Positions 16,114 to 25,884 are shown, counted from the stretch's first letter. The stretch is DNA of 64,000 nt from Beijerinckia mobilis (GCF_000745425.1 NZ_JQJH01000015.1:1-64000), one strand, 5' to 3'. Notes: generated by a model not told the origin, from the sequence alone. Translations and numbers: made by a program.

Positions 16114-17212
16114 GATTGAGAAATCCCATGATTTCCGGCACGATCTGGGTGCGGCAAATATGCCCATGGAATAATGAGAAATGGCCGCATCCATCGACCA
16201 GCAGATGACGCTGCTTGTCTTTTGGAATCGATCCGCAAAGGTCATGCGCGGCTTTGGTCTGGCCCGGCGCGGCGATATCATCACGCTCGCCCTCCACCGT
16301 CATCAAGGCCGTCTTCCTGATTGCGAGAGGATCAATCTTCGTATTGGCAAAAATAAATTTCCCAGTGACGAGATCGCGGTCCTGGAAAACGCAGCGAATA
16401 TTCTCCAGAAAATGTTCCGCCGGCAAATCCATCAGTGTGTAGGCAAGCGTCACGAATGGAAAATGCACGGGATCGACGCCGTCATCGGCAACAAGTTTCC
16501 AATAAAGTTCTCTCCCTTCGAGACAATGACGCGTCACATAAGCGGTGAGCGTCGCGATCTGCAATGTTTTCGGATAGACGAGTCGTCCCCGGCCGGGGAA
16601 ACCAGTCGGCACCGGGATAATTGTATTGGAACGCAGCCAATCCAATGTATGCCCCCGCAAATTGCGAACGACACCGGTTGGATTGCGCAAAGGATCGACG
16701 GGACCGCCCATCAAAATCAATGATTGCGGCGCGGCTTCAGGCTCGCGGGCAGCGAGATAAGCCGTGGCAGCCAAGGTGGGGACGACGGCCTGGCAGACGC
16801 CGAGCAAATGCAAATCTGTCCCGAGCAGCCGAATCATATCGGTAATATAGGAAATCGACGTATCGAAACCGAAACGGCCAAATGTTTTCGGAATATAGCG
16901 GACGTCAAACCAATCGGCGACGGCGACCGCCGGGTTCTCCGTCAGAAGGGCGACGACGAGATCGCGCAGGAGAATCGGAAAGCCACCCGCAAGCGGCGGT
17001 ACAACGAGAAATGGTCTGGTATTCGTTTCAAAACCGGTCCGTTCACGGGAAAACAAACGAAGGTCCGCGAAGGGCCATCGGCAGAGAACATGCTCATGAA
17101 CATCGACTCGTTTGCCGTTGACGGTCACCGAAGCGATGCCGAATTTCTGCCACGCTTTGGGATCAATCACGCCATCATCAACGGCCAAACGAAATTTTCC
17201 CGCTACACCCAA
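16097..17212 (-). CDS. phaZ: Intracellular poly(3-hydroxybutyrate) depolymerase
   Basis: A 371-residue protein of the PHB_depo_C family, which releases monomers from native granules. It has RPFLVVPPLAGGFPILLRDLV, DWFDVRYIP, an LLGVCQAVVP box with Cys140 as nucleophile in place of serine (usual for PhaZ of this type), MGGPVDP, and a final histidine in VDGCGHFSLFHG. The best start is TTG 17212: GGGAGG lies eight bases before it and no ATG fits. The N-terminus appears shorter than in the best-known PhaZ. Directly followed and overlapped by phaC. Confidence 0.85.
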   Translation of the reverse strand: MGVAGKFRLAVDDGVIDPKAWQKFGIASVTVNGKRVDVHEHVLCRWPFADLRLFSRERTGFETNTRPFLVVPPLAGGFPILLRDLVVALLTENPAVAVADWFDVRYIPKTFGRFGFDTSISYITDMIRLLGTDLHLLGVCQAVVPTLAATAYLAAREPEAAPQSLILMGGPVDPLRNPTGVVRNLRGHTLDWLRSNTIIPVPTGFPGRGRLVYPKTLQIATLTAYVTRHCLEGRELYWKLVADDGVDPVHFPFVTLAYTLMDLPAEHFLENIRCVFQDRDLVTGKFIFANTKIDPLAIRKTALMTVEGERDDIAAPGQTKAAHDLCGSIPKDKQRHLLVDGCGHFSLFHGHICRTQIVPEIMGFLNHEART

Positions 17213-17558
17213 ATCGTTGTCCTCCCGTTTTTAAGAGAGCAACGCTTTTCAGACGCAATTGGTTGAAGCTTCCAAAAGAAATAGGGGAGCAGCCGGAATC
17301 ACAGGCTCTCCCCTTCGGATGCTCTCATTTCCGGCCCGATCATTCAACCCAATAGTCGTGTCTCCGCTTGTTTCCCACACCGAGATGACATCAATTCTCG
17401 ATGAGAACAACGCATTGACGCTCTGTCAGAATGGAAATCATTTCCATGGAAATGACATTGTCACGCGGAGCAAAGGTCATGGAAGATGGAGATCGGAAAC
17501 GTGAAGAGCCAGCGCGTGTTCAGCCCGCGAGATCATCTCGCGGGCCCTCTTTCTGACT
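17213..17558. other. Intergenic region upstream of phaZ and downstream of leuC
   Basis: About 350 bases without a credible gene. It must hold the phaZ-phaC promoter. A palindromic patch GGAAATCATTTCCATGGAAATG lies near 17430-17455. An inverted repeat around 17524-17543 (CCCGCGAGATCATCTCGCGG) just beyond leuC may be its terminator. Confidence 0.5.
17524..17543 (-). terminator. Palindrome beyond leuC, possible terminator
   Basis: CCGCGAGAT and ATCTCGCGG form a perfect inverted repeat within CCCGCGAGATCATCTCGCGG, 16 bases past the leuC stop codon. On the minus strand no long T-run follows, so termination is likely but not proven. Confidence 0.5.
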
Positions 17559-18965
17559 TCAATGCCAATCACGAATATCGACGAAATGGCCAGCGATACC
17601 GGCTGCCGCCGCCATGGCCGGCGATACGAGATGTGTGCGTCCCTTGAAGCCTTGCCGGCCTTCGAAATTGCGGTTCGAGGTCGAGGCGCAACGTTCACCC
17701 GGCGAGAGCTTGTCGGGATTCATAGCAAGACACATCGAGCAACCGGGCTCCCGCCATTCGAAACCAGCCGCCTTGAAGATGACGTCGAGCCCTTCAGCTT
17801 CGGCCTGCTCCTTGACGAGTCCGGATCCCGGAACCACGAGGCCGTTGACCGAAGCAGCGATATGTTTGCCCTGAACGATCTGCGCAGCAGCACGCAGATC
17901 CTCGATCCGGCCATTGGTGCAGGACCCGATGAAAACGCGATCGATCGCAATCGAGGTGAGCTTCTCGCCACCCTTGAGCCCCATATAGTCAAGAGCCCGG
18001 GCGATCGATGCCTTTTTCGCCTCGCTCGTCGCGTCTTCCGGCGACGGGACCAATCCGGTGATGGCGACGACATCCTCGGGGCTCGTGCCCCAGGTCACGG
18101 TAGGCGGCAGATTGGCCGCATCAAGGCGAATTTCCCTATCGAAAACAGCGCCTTCATCGGAGGAGAGAGTCTGCCAATAAGCAAGCGCCGCATCCCAGGC
18201 AGCACCCTTCGGCGCCTTCGGACGGTCCTTCAGATAAGCGTAGGTTTTTTCATCCGGCGCGATCATGCCGGCACGGGCACCACCCTCGATGGTCATGTTA
18301 CAGACCGTCATGCGGCCTTCCATCGAAAGGGCGCGAATGGCTTCGCCAGCATATTCGATGACATGGCCGGTGCCACCGGCCGTGCCAATTTCGCCGATAA
18401 TTGCAAGGATGAGATCTTTCGCGCTGACGTGATCAGGGAGCACCCCGTCGACCACGATCCGCATGTTCTTGGCCTTGGCCTGGATCAGGGTCTGGGTTGC
18501 CAGCACATGCTCGACCTCGGAGGTTCCAATGCCATGCGCCAGCGCGCCAAAGGCGCCATGGGTCGATGTATGGCTGTCACCGCAGACGATCGTCGTGCCC
18601 GGCAAGGTGAAACCCTGCTCCGGCCCAATGATATGAACGACACCCTGACGATGATCGAGTGCATCGTAATATTCGATGCCGAATTCGGCGGCATTGGCCG
18701 CCAGCTGAGCGACCTGAAGCCGGCTTTCGGGATCTTCGATACCCTGGCTCCGATCGGTTGTCGGAACATTGTGGTCGACGACCGCCAATGTCTTCTGTGG
18801 CGCCCGAATCTTGCGGCCCGCCATGCGCAGGCCTTCAAAAGCCTGCGGGCTCGTCACCTCATGCACGAGATGGCGATCGATATAGAGGAGGCTCGTGCCG
18901 TCGGCCTGAGTCTCGATGACATGGTCGTCCCAGATTTTGTCGTAGAGGGTACGCGGTTGCGCCAT
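17559..18965 (-). CDS. leuC: 3-isopropylmalate dehydratase large subunit
   Basis: A 468-residue aconitase-superfamily enzyme from ATG 18965 ([16 protein letters not shown], the usual family start; an upstream ATG at 18989 is less likely). With LeuD it isomerises 2-isopropylmalate to 3-isopropylmalate in leucine synthesis. The [4Fe-4S] cysteines are visible in FIGSCTNGR and in [23 protein letters not shown] and NRNFEGRQG active-site motifs are intact. No leuD or leuB is adjacent, so the leu genes are dispersed. Confidence 0.95.
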   Translation of the reverse strand: MAQPRTLYDKIWDDHVIETQADGTSLLYIDRHLVHEVTSPQAFEGLRMAGRKIRAPQKTLAVVDHNVPTTDRSQGIEDPESRLQVAQLAANAAEFGIEYYDALDHRQGVVHIIGPEQGFTLPGTTIVCGDSHTSTHGAFGALAHGIGTSEVEHVLATQTLIQAKAKNMRIVVDGVLPDHVSAKDLILAIIGEIGTAGGTGHVIEYAGEAIRALSMEGRMTVCNMTIEGGARAGMIAPDEKTYAYLKDRPKAPKGAAWDAALAYWQTLSSDEGAVFDREIRLDAANLPPTVTWGTSPEDVVAITGLVPSPEDATSEAKKASIARALDYMGLKGGEKLTSIAIDRVFIGSCTNGRIEDLRAAAQIVQGKHIAASVNGLVVPGSGLVKEQAEAEGLDVIFKAAGFEWREPGCSMCLAMNPDKLSPGERCASTSNRNFEGRQGFKGRTHLVSPAMAAAAGIAGHFVDIRDWH

Positions 18966-19488
18966 GGCTGTTCTGTCAGTCCTCGTCATTTCGCGTCATG
19001 ATCGACATCGCCTGAACAGCCAGAGCATGGCCAGAACCATGATCGACGTGTTTACCAACGCGCGGTCGATGCTGTCTAAGATTTAGGCGTCAGCAGCACA
19101 AGCTCTGCCGTCGCCATCTGTCCGGAATACCTCACGAAAACGGTACCCGGGACAATGCCTTGAATCCAGACTTTGAATCCAGGTCTTGCATCCAGACCCG
19201 CATCCCAACCCGGCCGAACGGGCCAGGTTGCACGATGCGGATATCGCACTTTCAGCCTATTGCCGCCGGCCAATGCCGCGGGCAGGTTTAGGCGGCCTTG
19301 TTTACATCCGTTCTCCTATCGTCATCGAACGCGCGACGCGACAATAATCTTCTGCCAATAACGAATTTCGATGAGGGGACCGGAGGGAAATGCTGTAGAA
19401 CAAGGTTCAAAAAGTGGGAATCACTCTTTCGGCCAAACCTCGCGGCCGACTCCCTCACAAAATCGATTCTGTCGCCCGAGGAAAACCC
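18966..19488. other. Intergenic region with degenerate direct repeats
   Basis: Between leuC and the VOC gene, divergently transcribed. At 19159-19206 the word (T)GAATCCAGAC/GCATCCAGACC recurs about four times with spacing of 12-16 bases. Short open frames here have no support. Confidence 0.5.
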
Positions 19489-19896
19489 ATGAGCCAACGC
19501 CCGCCGGTCGCACCCTATCTGACCGTTACCCCTGCGATGGCCGCCATCGCCTATTATATCTCGGTCTTCGGCGCACAGCAGAAGGCGCTCATGCCTGCGC
19601 TTGACGGCGTTCGCATTCTGCATTGCGAACTCGGGATCAACGGCGGCTCCATCATGCTGTCCGATGCCTTCCCGGAATTTGGCAATACGCGCATGCCAAT
19701 ACCGGGAGAACCGGCGACGTGTTCGATCAGCCTGGAATATCCGACGACCAAACTCGTCGATGAAACCTTCGCCAAGGCTACAAGCCTGGGTGCCAAGGGC
19801 GAGGTTCACCCAATGAATTCCTTCTGGGGCACGCGGGTCGCGACCCTGCGCGATCCCTTCGGTCACCGCTGGATTTTAAATGCGCCGCTTTTCTGA
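19489..19896 (+). CDS. VOC-family (glyoxalase-fold, PhnB-like) protein
   Basis: A 135-residue protein from ATG 19489 with GAGG a few bases upstream. Layout of the PhnB/YodA-like VOC group: PYLTVTPAMAAIAYYISVFGA at the start, ILHCELGINGGSIMLSDAFPEF, ATCSISLEYP, and FWGTRVATLRDPFGHRWIL at the end. Members bind a metal via betaalphabetabetabeta modules and do varied chemistry; no specific substrate can be inferred. It stands alone. Confidence 0.85.
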   Translation: MSQRPPVAPYLTVTPAMAAIAYYISVFGAQQKALMPALDGVRILHCELGINGGSIMLSDAFPEFGNTRMPIPGEPATCSISLEYPTTKLVDETFAKATSLGAKGEVHPMNSFWGTRVATLRDPFGHRWILNAPLF

Positions 19897-19955
19897 GCAA
19901 TCAAGGGAAGAGATCAACCGGGCCGCGCCAGCATCGGGCGGCTCGCTCGGTTTGC

Positions 19956-20327
19956 TCAATGCAAAACCGGCGTCTTGATGGTCCACAACCCGATATAATC
20001 CGGGTTTATGACTCTTTCGTTTGATCCTTTGAGACGGTAACGTCCGGGCTTCGCCTTGACGAAAGCATTGGTATTTGCGGGCAAAAGCATCGTTTGCCCT
20101 TCGCCCTCACCACGCAGGGCGAGCTGAAAGCCTTCTTCACGATTTGCATCGAGAATGACGCCGTGAACCTGAACTTTTTCACGGACGGAAATTCCGTCAC
20201 GTTCGAGGTGCACGAAACCGGCGATCACATATTTGCCGATGAGCTCGGCAGCAAGTCCATCGTCCCATTCGAGAGGAGTATTCTCCTCATCCGCCTCATC
20301 ACGCTCGCTTTTATCACCCGCATTCAT
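19956..20327 (-). CDS. Conserved hypothetical protein
   Basis: A 123-residue acidic protein with no signal peptide. The N-terminal 20 residues are charged and probably disordered (NAGDKSERDEADEENTP); the rest looks like a small beta-barrel (KYVIAGFVHLERDGISVREKVQVHGVI, GEGEGQTMLLPANTNAFVKAKPGRYRLK). I do not recognise a named family. It lies between the VOC gene and rplS, on the same strand as rplS. Confidence 0.6.
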   Translation of the reverse strand: MNAGDKSERDEADEENTPLEWDDGLAAELIGKYVIAGFVHLERDGISVREKVQVHGVILDANREEGFQLALRGEGEGQTMLLPANTNAFVKAKPGRYRLKGSNERVINPDYIGLWTIKTPVLH

Positions 20328-20518
20328 GGCTCTGTTCCGCTTATGGGATCAGTGGGATCAAGCTTCGTGCCAGCGGGCCACGGACCCTCAAGCCTTTGAG
20401 GAAACTGGCAGGACAGGAGTGGAGAGCCATCTCACTCCGTGTCTCAGGCAAGAGCCTTTACGTTTCAATGAGATCGCAACGCGATCCGCCAACCCCGAAA
20501 AGAATCTCTTCGCGTAAA

Positions 20519-20543
20519 GTCGGACAGTGAAAAACTATCCGAC
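20519..20543 (-). terminator. Probable terminator of rplS
   Basis: GTCGGACAGT and ACTATCCGAC form a 10-bp stem with one mismatch around a GAAAA loop, 44 bases beyond the rplS stop. On the minus strand it is followed by TTTA only, so the U-tract is weak. Confidence 0.5.
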
Positions 20544-20586
20544 CCTATTCGAACGGCGCGATGACCTCATCACGCCGGTCCGATTC

Positions 20587-21036
20587 TTATTCCGCGGGAG
20601 CAGCAGCTGCTTTCTTGGCTTTTGCAGCGGCCTTGGCCTCTTTCTTGGCGGCCTCGCGCGCAGCCTTTGCAGCCGGCGTCTCCATGCGCTCGGCGATACG
20701 GGCGGCCTTGCCGCGGCGATCACGCAGATAATAGAGCTTGGCGCGGCGCACCTTACCGCGACGGACAACCTTGATGGAATCGATGTTCGGCGAAAAAATC
20801 GGGAAAACGCGCTCGACGCCTTCGCCGTAGGAAATCTTGCGGACCGTGAAGCTCTCGTTGATGCCGCCGCCATTACGGGCGATGCAAACACCTTCATAGG
20901 CCTGGACGCGCGTGCGCTCGCCTTCCTTGACCTTCACATTGACGACCAAGGTATCGCCAGGCTGGAAGTCCGGAATTGCGCGATTGGCCAGAAGCTTGGC
21001 GGCCTGTTCCGCTTCCAAAGTTTCGATAATGTTCAT
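20587..21036 (-). CDS. rplS: 50S ribosomal protein L19
   Basis: A 149-residue L19. The core is complete: [98 protein letters not shown]19 sits at the 30S-50S interface. After about residue 122 there is an Ala/Lys-rich tail ([19 protein letters not shown]), common in alphaproteobacteria and probably disordered. trmD, rimM and rpsP, often adjacent, are not here; the upstream gene is divergent. Confidence 0.97.
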   Translation of the reverse strand: MNIIETLEAEQAAKLLANRAIPDFQPGDTLVVNVKVKEGERTRVQAYEGVCIARNGGGINESFTVRKISYGEGVERVFPIFSPNIDSIKVVRRGKVRRAKLYYLRDRRGKAARIAERMETPAAKAAREAAKKEAKAAAKAKKAAAAPAE

Positions 21037-21502
21037 GTCTTTGACCTTTTGAGCCGTTTCGCCTGAGCGAGGCCTGAAAAGGGAACGGAAGGATCCGGCC
21101 CGATTCCGGCAGGCGAGCGTTTCGGCACGCTGTTTTGAGTTGAAACCTGATCTTTACCGGAGACAAAATAACTTGTCGAGAGCCTTCCTCGCCCCATCCT
21201 CCGATAGCCTTCATCATGACTCGTGAGAAAGACGATCGATCCCTTTGCGCAGCAAGTTCGCCAATGAGCGAATCTGCCAAACCTCGGCGGGTAACAGCCA
21301 AGCAAGCACGGCGACAGATGAAGCCGTCTCGAATCGCCTCATTTTCCAATAAACTTCCCTGAAAGCCACAGCCTCCGGAAAACACTCATCAAACCTATGT
21401 CATTGCCGCGCGATTCCCTATAGATGCATCCTGTTCTACCTTCTCTCGTTTCGATGATTGCCGTCTACGGACCAGCCACATGACGTTTGCGCCCGGGGCC
21501 TG
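21037..21502. other. Divergent intergenic region between rplS and a glycosyltransferase gene
   Basis: About 460 bases. It must hold the rplS promoter. No RNA gene recognised. Confidence 0.5.
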
Positions 21503-22831
21503 ATGCGCCAGCTCCTGTCCCCACCCCTGCTCGATCGCTCCACGCACCCCCTGAGCCACAGGACGGTGCTGCAAATCGTTCCAAGCCTCGATGGAGGCGA
21601 TGCCGGCCATATTGCGATCGAGGCCGCGGCGGCCATTGCCGCAGTGGGCGGCAAGGCACTTGTCGCCAGCGAGGGAGGACGTCTGGTGAGCGCCCTGCAG
21701 GCGATGGGCGGCCTATGGATGCCCTTCCCCGCCGCCTCGCGGGAACCATTGGCGATGCTGCTCAATGTGCGCCGCCTCGCGCGGCTGATCGAGCAGGAAA
21801 ATGTCGATATCATCCATGCGCATTCGCGCGCCGCAGCCTGGGTCGCCTATGGCGCGGCGCGCCGGACGAAGACACCCTTGGTGACCACTTTCCACAGTGG
21901 CTATATTGAAGAAACCGGTCTGCAGCAGCGTTATAATTCGATCATGGCGCGTGGCGATTGCATCATCGCTCATTCTCACTATACCGCCAGATTAATCGAG
22001 GCCCGGTATCCGCATGCGCGCCGGCGCATCAAGGTCATCCCCGCCGGAATCGATTTCCAGATCTTCGCCCCGCAGCACGTCGAACCCAGCCGGGTACAGG
22101 CGCTGAGGGAAAATTGGGGTATCGCGCCCGATCAACGGATCGTGCTGTTCACCGATCCTTTTGCCGAGATCAACGGTAAAAATGCGATCGCGGGCAGCCA
22201 TCGCCGACAGTCTGGCCAGCCGACTTTCATCGAAGCGGCGCGCATGCTCCACGATCAAGGCCTCAAGGACGCTATTTTCATCCTCGCCGGTAATGCGACG
22301 CCAGTGCTCGGCCATCACTTAGGCCCCGCCACGCGGCATGAGCCCGAGCGTCCGCGTTTCGCCCTGCCAACGGATATGCAGGCAGCCAAGGAATTCGAAC
22401 GCCGGATCGCGACCGCCGGTCTTTCCCGCATCATGCGGCGGGCGACGACGGAGGCCGATCTCCCGGCAGCCCTTCTGGCGAGTGCCGCCGTCGTAGCACC
22501 AATGACGCAGCCGGAAGGATTCGGTCCACTCGCCATTGCCGCACAGGCCATGGGCACGCCGATGATCCTGCCGGCGCTTGGAGCCGCCGCCGAAATCATT
22601 CTTGCGCCTCCAGAGGTGATAGATACGGAGAGAACTGGCTGGCTGGTACCGCCGGGCGATTCTCACGCCCTGGCTTCGACAATCGCCGAGGTTCTCGCGC
22701 TTGGCGCCACGGCGCGCGGGCTCCTGAGCGAGCGGGGACGCCGTCAGGTCGAAGCGCGATTTTCGCTCGATACCATGTGCCAGGATACGCTTGCCGCCTA
22801 TGCTTCCCTGCTCGGCGGCGATGAGGATTGA
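21503..22831 (+). CDS. Glycosyltransferase family 4 (GT-B fold)
   Basis: A 442-residue protein from ATG 21503; a TTG at 21458 in the same frame is the alternative. N-terminal half: VLQIVPSLDGGDAGHIAIEAAAAIAAVGGKALVAS, DIIHAHSRAAAWVAYGAARRTKTPLVTTFHSGY, KVIPAGIDFQIFAP. C-terminal half: TQPEGFGPLAIAAQAMGTPMIL with the E-x7-E-type donor-binding motif, and GWLVPPGD. It transfers a sugar from an activated donor, probably in surface polysaccharide synthesis at the inner membrane face; acceptor unknown. It stands upstream of infC with a terminator between. Confidence 0.87.
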   Translation: MRQLLSPPLLDRSTHPLSHRTVLQIVPSLDGGDAGHIAIEAAAAIAAVGGKALVASEGGRLVSALQAMGGLWMPFPAASREPLAMLLNVRRLARLIEQENVDIIHAHSRAAAWVAYGAARRTKTPLVTTFHSGYIEETGLQQRYNSIMARGDCIIAHSHYTARLIEARYPHARRRIKVIPAGIDFQIFAPQHVEPSRVQALRENWGIAPDQRIVLFTDPFAEINGKNAIAGSHRRQSGQPTFIEAARMLHDQGLKDAIFILAGNATPVLGHHLGPATRHEPERPRFALPTDMQAAKEFERRIATAGLSRIMRRATTEADLPAALLASAAVVAPMTQPEGFGPLAIAAQAMGTPMILPALGAAAEIILAPPEVIDTERTGWLVPPGDSHALASTIAEVLALGATARGLLSERGRRQVEARFSLDTMCQDTLAAYASLLGGDED

Positions 22832-22892
22832 ACTTTTCACGGAGTGATTTGTTCTTAGTGAGGTCAAGTCTTCATTGACATCTTTTCATAAT

Positions 22893-22919
22893 GGCCCAAT
22901 CTCTGAATGGGCCGTTTTT
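22893..22919 (+). terminator. Terminator or attenuator in the infC leader
   Basis: GGCCCA (22893-22898) pairs with TGGGCC (22908-22913) and is followed by GTTTTT. It lies 60 bases past the glycosyltransferase stop and about 77 bases before infC, so it either ends the first transcript or attenuates infC. Confidence 0.75.
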
Positions 22920-22980
22920 CGTGGCATCAGAGACGCAAGGTGCGCTCAAGGCTGGCACGATAACAGGTTCGCTTGACAAC

Positions 22981-22998
22981 AAAGGAGTTCTACCCATT
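22981..22998 (+). promoter_or_regulatory. Ribosome-binding site and AUU start of infC
   Basis: AAAGGAG at 22981-22987, eight bases, then ATT at 22996-22998. The nearest in-frame ATG (23008) is 20 bases from the Shine-Dalgarno, too far. AUU as start is the known signal through which IF3 represses its own translation. Confidence 0.8.
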
Positions 22999-23535
22999 CG
23001 CCGCCCTATGAAAGCCCCCATTGCCCCACAGAAGGATGGACCCCGTATCAATCACGAAATCCGTGTCCGCGAGATCCAGTTGATCGATGCCGAAGGCCAA
23101 AATCGCGGCATCGTGCCGATTCTCGAAGCCCAGCATCTGGCCGACGAAGCCTCTCTCGACCTCGTCGAGATCGTGCCGAATGCCAATCCGCCAGTCTGTA
23201 AAATTCTCGATTATGGAAAATTCCGCTTTCTCGAACAGAAGAAAGCCGCAGAGGCCCGTAAGAAGCAGAAGATCGTCGAGATCAAGGAAATCAAGCTGCG
23301 TCCCGGTATCGATGAACATGATTACGATACCAAGATGAAGGCCGTGAAGCGCTTCTTCGAGGAAGGCGACAAGGTCAAGGTCACGCTGCGTTTCCGCGGC
23401 CGTGAGATGGCCCACCAGGATTTGGGTTTCCGCCTGCTCGAACGCGTGAAGTCCGAAACCGGCGCCTTCGCGAAAGTCGAAGCTGAGCCTTCCATGGAAG
23501 GCCGTCAGATGATCATGGTACTCGCGCCCCGCTGA
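22996..23535 (+). CDS. infC: Translation initiation factor IF-3
   Basis: A 179-residue protein when read from ATT 22996 ([22 protein letters not shown]). Both domains are present: N-terminal [50 protein letters not shown], a Lys-rich linker helix, and C-terminal [38 protein letters not shown]3 binds the 30S subunit, prevents 50S joining and checks the start codon. The frame is open upstream to 22891 but that part runs through the terminator hairpin and is not coding. rpmI and rplT, often downstream, are absent. Confidence 0.95.
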   Translation: MRRPMKAPIAPQKDGPRINHEIRVREIQLIDAEGQNRGIVPILEAQHLADEASLDLVEIVPNANPPVCKILDYGKFRFLEQKKAAEARKKQKIVEIKEIKLRPGIDEHDYDTKMKAVKRFFEEGDKVKVTLRFRGREMAHQDLGFRLLERVKSETGAFAKVEAEPSMEGRQMIMVLAPR

Positions 23536-23671
23536 GACCCATCTGCTGCACCAATGAAGGCATCGGCGTAAAGCGCGCTGTTCCAGTCATGCTTTATCCA
23601 ATTCGCCGGCCAGTATGCGGCCCGTGCCTGGTTAGCCATGGCACGTAAGCCGCATGACGCCAGAGACAGTC

Positions 23672-23995
23672 ATGCCGAGCCTTAAACTTACCGACGATAC
23701 CTTCGCCCGCGCTGTTTATGACGCGGGCATTCCTGTTTTTGTGGACTTCTGGGCAGATTGGTGCGGTCCATGCCATGCAGTCGCTCCTCTGCTTGAGGAA
23801 TTGGCGGACGAATTGAAGGAATTCGTCGTTATCGCCAAGCTCAACATCGATGAAAACCCTCTCACGGCCGAGACGGAAGCCATCCATTCGGTGCCGACAT
23901 TCAAAATATTCCGGGACGGCGCCATGGTTGCGCAGGATATCGGAGCCTATACAAAAGACGCCTTGCGCAACTGGATTCTCGAAACAGTCGGATAA
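23672..23995 (+). CDS. Thioredoxin
   Basis: A 107-residue protein from ATG 23672 with the WCGPC redox site in VFVDFWADWCGPCHAVAPLLEELA, the following NIDENP, and the cis-proline loop SVPTFKIFRDG. Cytosolic dithiol reductant for disulfide reduction. No signal peptide. Whether this is the main trxA or a second thioredoxin cannot be told; GPCH instead of the usual GPCK is a small variation. Stands alone downstream of infC. Confidence 0.93.
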   Translation: MPSLKLTDDTFARAVYDAGIPVFVDFWADWCGPCHAVAPLLEELADELKEFVVIAKLNIDENPLTAETEAIHSVPTFKIFRDGAMVAQDIGAYTKDALRNWILETVG

Positions 23996-24571
23996 AATCG
24001 CGCCGGTTTCGTTCAATAACGGCACTACAGTAAGGCTTCTCCGTTGGAGGATGTCCGAACTATCCCGATAGTCCTGTCGGTTCTGCATCAGGTTGAATAG
24101 CGTAGCACGCAAGGGTGCATGGATACACATGCCCCAACGGGCACCGCATGCGGGTCAAGACAGGCCCAGATATGCGATGGTACAGATTATGAAACGTATG
24201 TGTTGGAAGCATTGATTACCATCGGCGCGGTGACCCCTCCACAGGATCGGCATTGTTGGCCCGCGCCGAAAGAATATGAAGAGGCCTCGCTGGTACGGGA
24301 ACCCTCGCAGCGGATGCGCATATCAAGTCTGTCGTCGCCATTCGTATCGGTGATCTTCTCCACCGGAAAGTCTCGCGTGACACTACGAGGTGATTACGGG
24401 CTCGCGACGCTCACGCCAAATCTCGTCTATGTCGTATACATCGGCATCAACGGCGATCCCGGATTGTAAATGAATTGGACTGAAAAGAGCGCTCCACTTT
24501 CAGGCTATCTTAATCGCTGCGGCTGCGTGCGGATGACATCAAGGCACCCGGGATCGAAAAGGATGAATCGT
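23996..24571. other. Intergenic region with one doubtful open frame
   Basis: About 575 bases between the thioredoxin and pirin genes. The only long frame is 24119-24469. No RNA gene or repeat recognised. Confidence 0.45.
24119..24469 (+). CDS. Doubtful open frame, hypothetical
   Basis: A 116-codon frame from ATG 24119 to a TAA just before the pirin region. No Shine-Dalgarno, no recognised motif, five cysteine/tryptophan-poor segments and mixed codon use. It ends in a beta-like stretch (LATLTPNLVYVVYIGINGDP). Could be an orphan gene or chance; listed because it fills most of the gap. Confidence 0.22.
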   Translation: MDTHAPTGTACGSRQAQICDGTDYETYVLEALITIGAVTPPQDRHCWPAPKEYEEASLVREPSQRMRISSLSSPFVSVIFSTGKSRVTLRGDYGLATLTPNLVYVVYIGINGDPGL

Positions 24572-25465
24572 ATGATCGAGATGGTGATATCGCAGCGCCG
24601 CCGCAGTCTTGGCGGTTTCGAGGTCGGACGCCTTTTGCCTTTTGCGAAACGACGCATGATCGGACCTTTCATTTTCTTCGATCATCTTGGCCCCGTCGAT
24701 CTGCCTGCCGGCCTGCCCCGTTCTGTCGATGTCCTGCCGCATCCCCATATCGGTCTTTCCACAGTGACCTATCTGTTTGCCGGAGAGATCGTTCATCGCG
24801 ACAGCGTCGGTTCACAACAGCCGATCCATCCGGGAGAAGTCAATTGGATGACCGCCGGATGTGGCGTGACACATAGCGAGCGATTCGAACGCGCGCGACA
24901 GGAAGAAGGCGATCATGTTCACGGCATTCAGGCCTGGGTAGCGTTGCCAAAAGAAAATGAGGAAAATTCCCCATTCTTCCAACATTATGAAGGCACGGAT
25001 CTCCCGGTCTGGCAGGAGAAGGGCATGACGGCGAGACTGATTACCGGAGAGGCATTCGGTGCCAAGGCGCCTACAGCGGTGTTTTCGCCCCAGTTCTATA
25101 TCCATTGGCAGCTCGATAAGAATGTCACGATCGACCTGCCGCATCAATACTCTGAACGTGCCGTCTATGTCGCAGCGGGACGTATCCAGACAGAGGATCA
25201 GAGCTTCGGCGCGGGAGACATGATTCTCTTCGGCCGTAATACTTCGGTGCGCATCACGGCGGAGCAGCCGTCAATCGTGCTCGGCCTTGGCGGTGAACCG
25301 ATCGGAGAGCGTTTCATCTATTGGAACTTCGTTTCGTCTTCGAAAGAGCGCATCGATCAGGCAAAAGCGGATTGGCAGACGGGACGGATGAAGCTTCCAG
25401 ATTTCGATCATCAGGAATTCATACCCTTGCCCCAAGATGCCACTCCCGCTCCCAATCCTTTGTGA
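24572..25465 (+). CDS. Pirin family protein
   Basis: A 297-residue bicupin from ATG 24572, chosen because AAGG at 24559-24562 is nine bases upstream; ATG 24563 is too close to it. Pirin marks: GPFIFFDHLGPVD, VLPHPHIGLSTVTYLFAGEIVHRDSVG with metal-binding histidines, GEVNWMTAGCGVTHSERF, and GIQAWVALPKENEE. Many pirins act as quercetinases or redox/iron-responsive proteins; role here unknown. It has full length and all metal ligands. Confidence 0.92.
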   Translation: MIEMVISQRRRSLGGFEVGRLLPFAKRRMIGPFIFFDHLGPVDLPAGLPRSVDVLPHPHIGLSTVTYLFAGEIVHRDSVGSQQPIHPGEVNWMTAGCGVTHSERFERARQEEGDHVHGIQAWVALPKENEENSPFFQHYEGTDLPVWQEKGMTARLITGEAFGAKAPTAVFSPQFYIHWQLDKNVTIDLPHQYSERAVYVAAGRIQTEDQSFGAGDMILFGRNTSVRITAEQPSIVLGLGGEPIGERFIYWNFVSSSKERIDQAKADWQTGRMKLPDFDHQEFIPLPQDATPAPNPL

Positions 25466-25884
25466 TTACGAATTGCAACGCGTGTCATTTCCCGGACTGG
25501 GACTCATTTCCCCAATTTAGCTCTCAAGGGAAGTGCATGTCCGCTGACCAATCCTGACGAGGATCCGTCAAACCATCGACAGCTGGTGATCAGGGGCTGG
25601 AGAAGCTCCCCTGCCATCCTTGTCAGCCACCGGCCGCAAGGCGTATACCGGTCCCATATGCTCAAGCTCTCGATAAAGCCAAGCATCTCATCGCTGACAG
25701 TCAAGTTCACACTGCTCGCAAATGCGGGTAACCAAAGGACTGGCGGTCTTGTTTATCCCCGGCAGGGTTCGCTTACGCAGATTCGACATGATTGTCATTG
25801 GCGGATTCGACGCCGCCTGTATACCGGCGGCATCGTGAATCAAACATGCGGCCGAGATGCGGCCGGAAGGTGCACAGAGACGAC
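25466..25884. other. Intergenic region, no gene seen
   Basis: About 420 bases between pirin and the Tat-secreted protein. Open frames on both strands lack motifs and ribosome-binding sites. Confidence 0.45.

Noticed and set aside
17562-19001. 479-codon plus-strand frame opposite leuC
   Set aside because: Antisense shadow of leuC in GC-rich DNA; no motifs of its own.
22875-22904. TTGACA at 22875 as infC promoter
   Set aside because: No -10 box at suitable distance; the position falls at the terminator hairpin.
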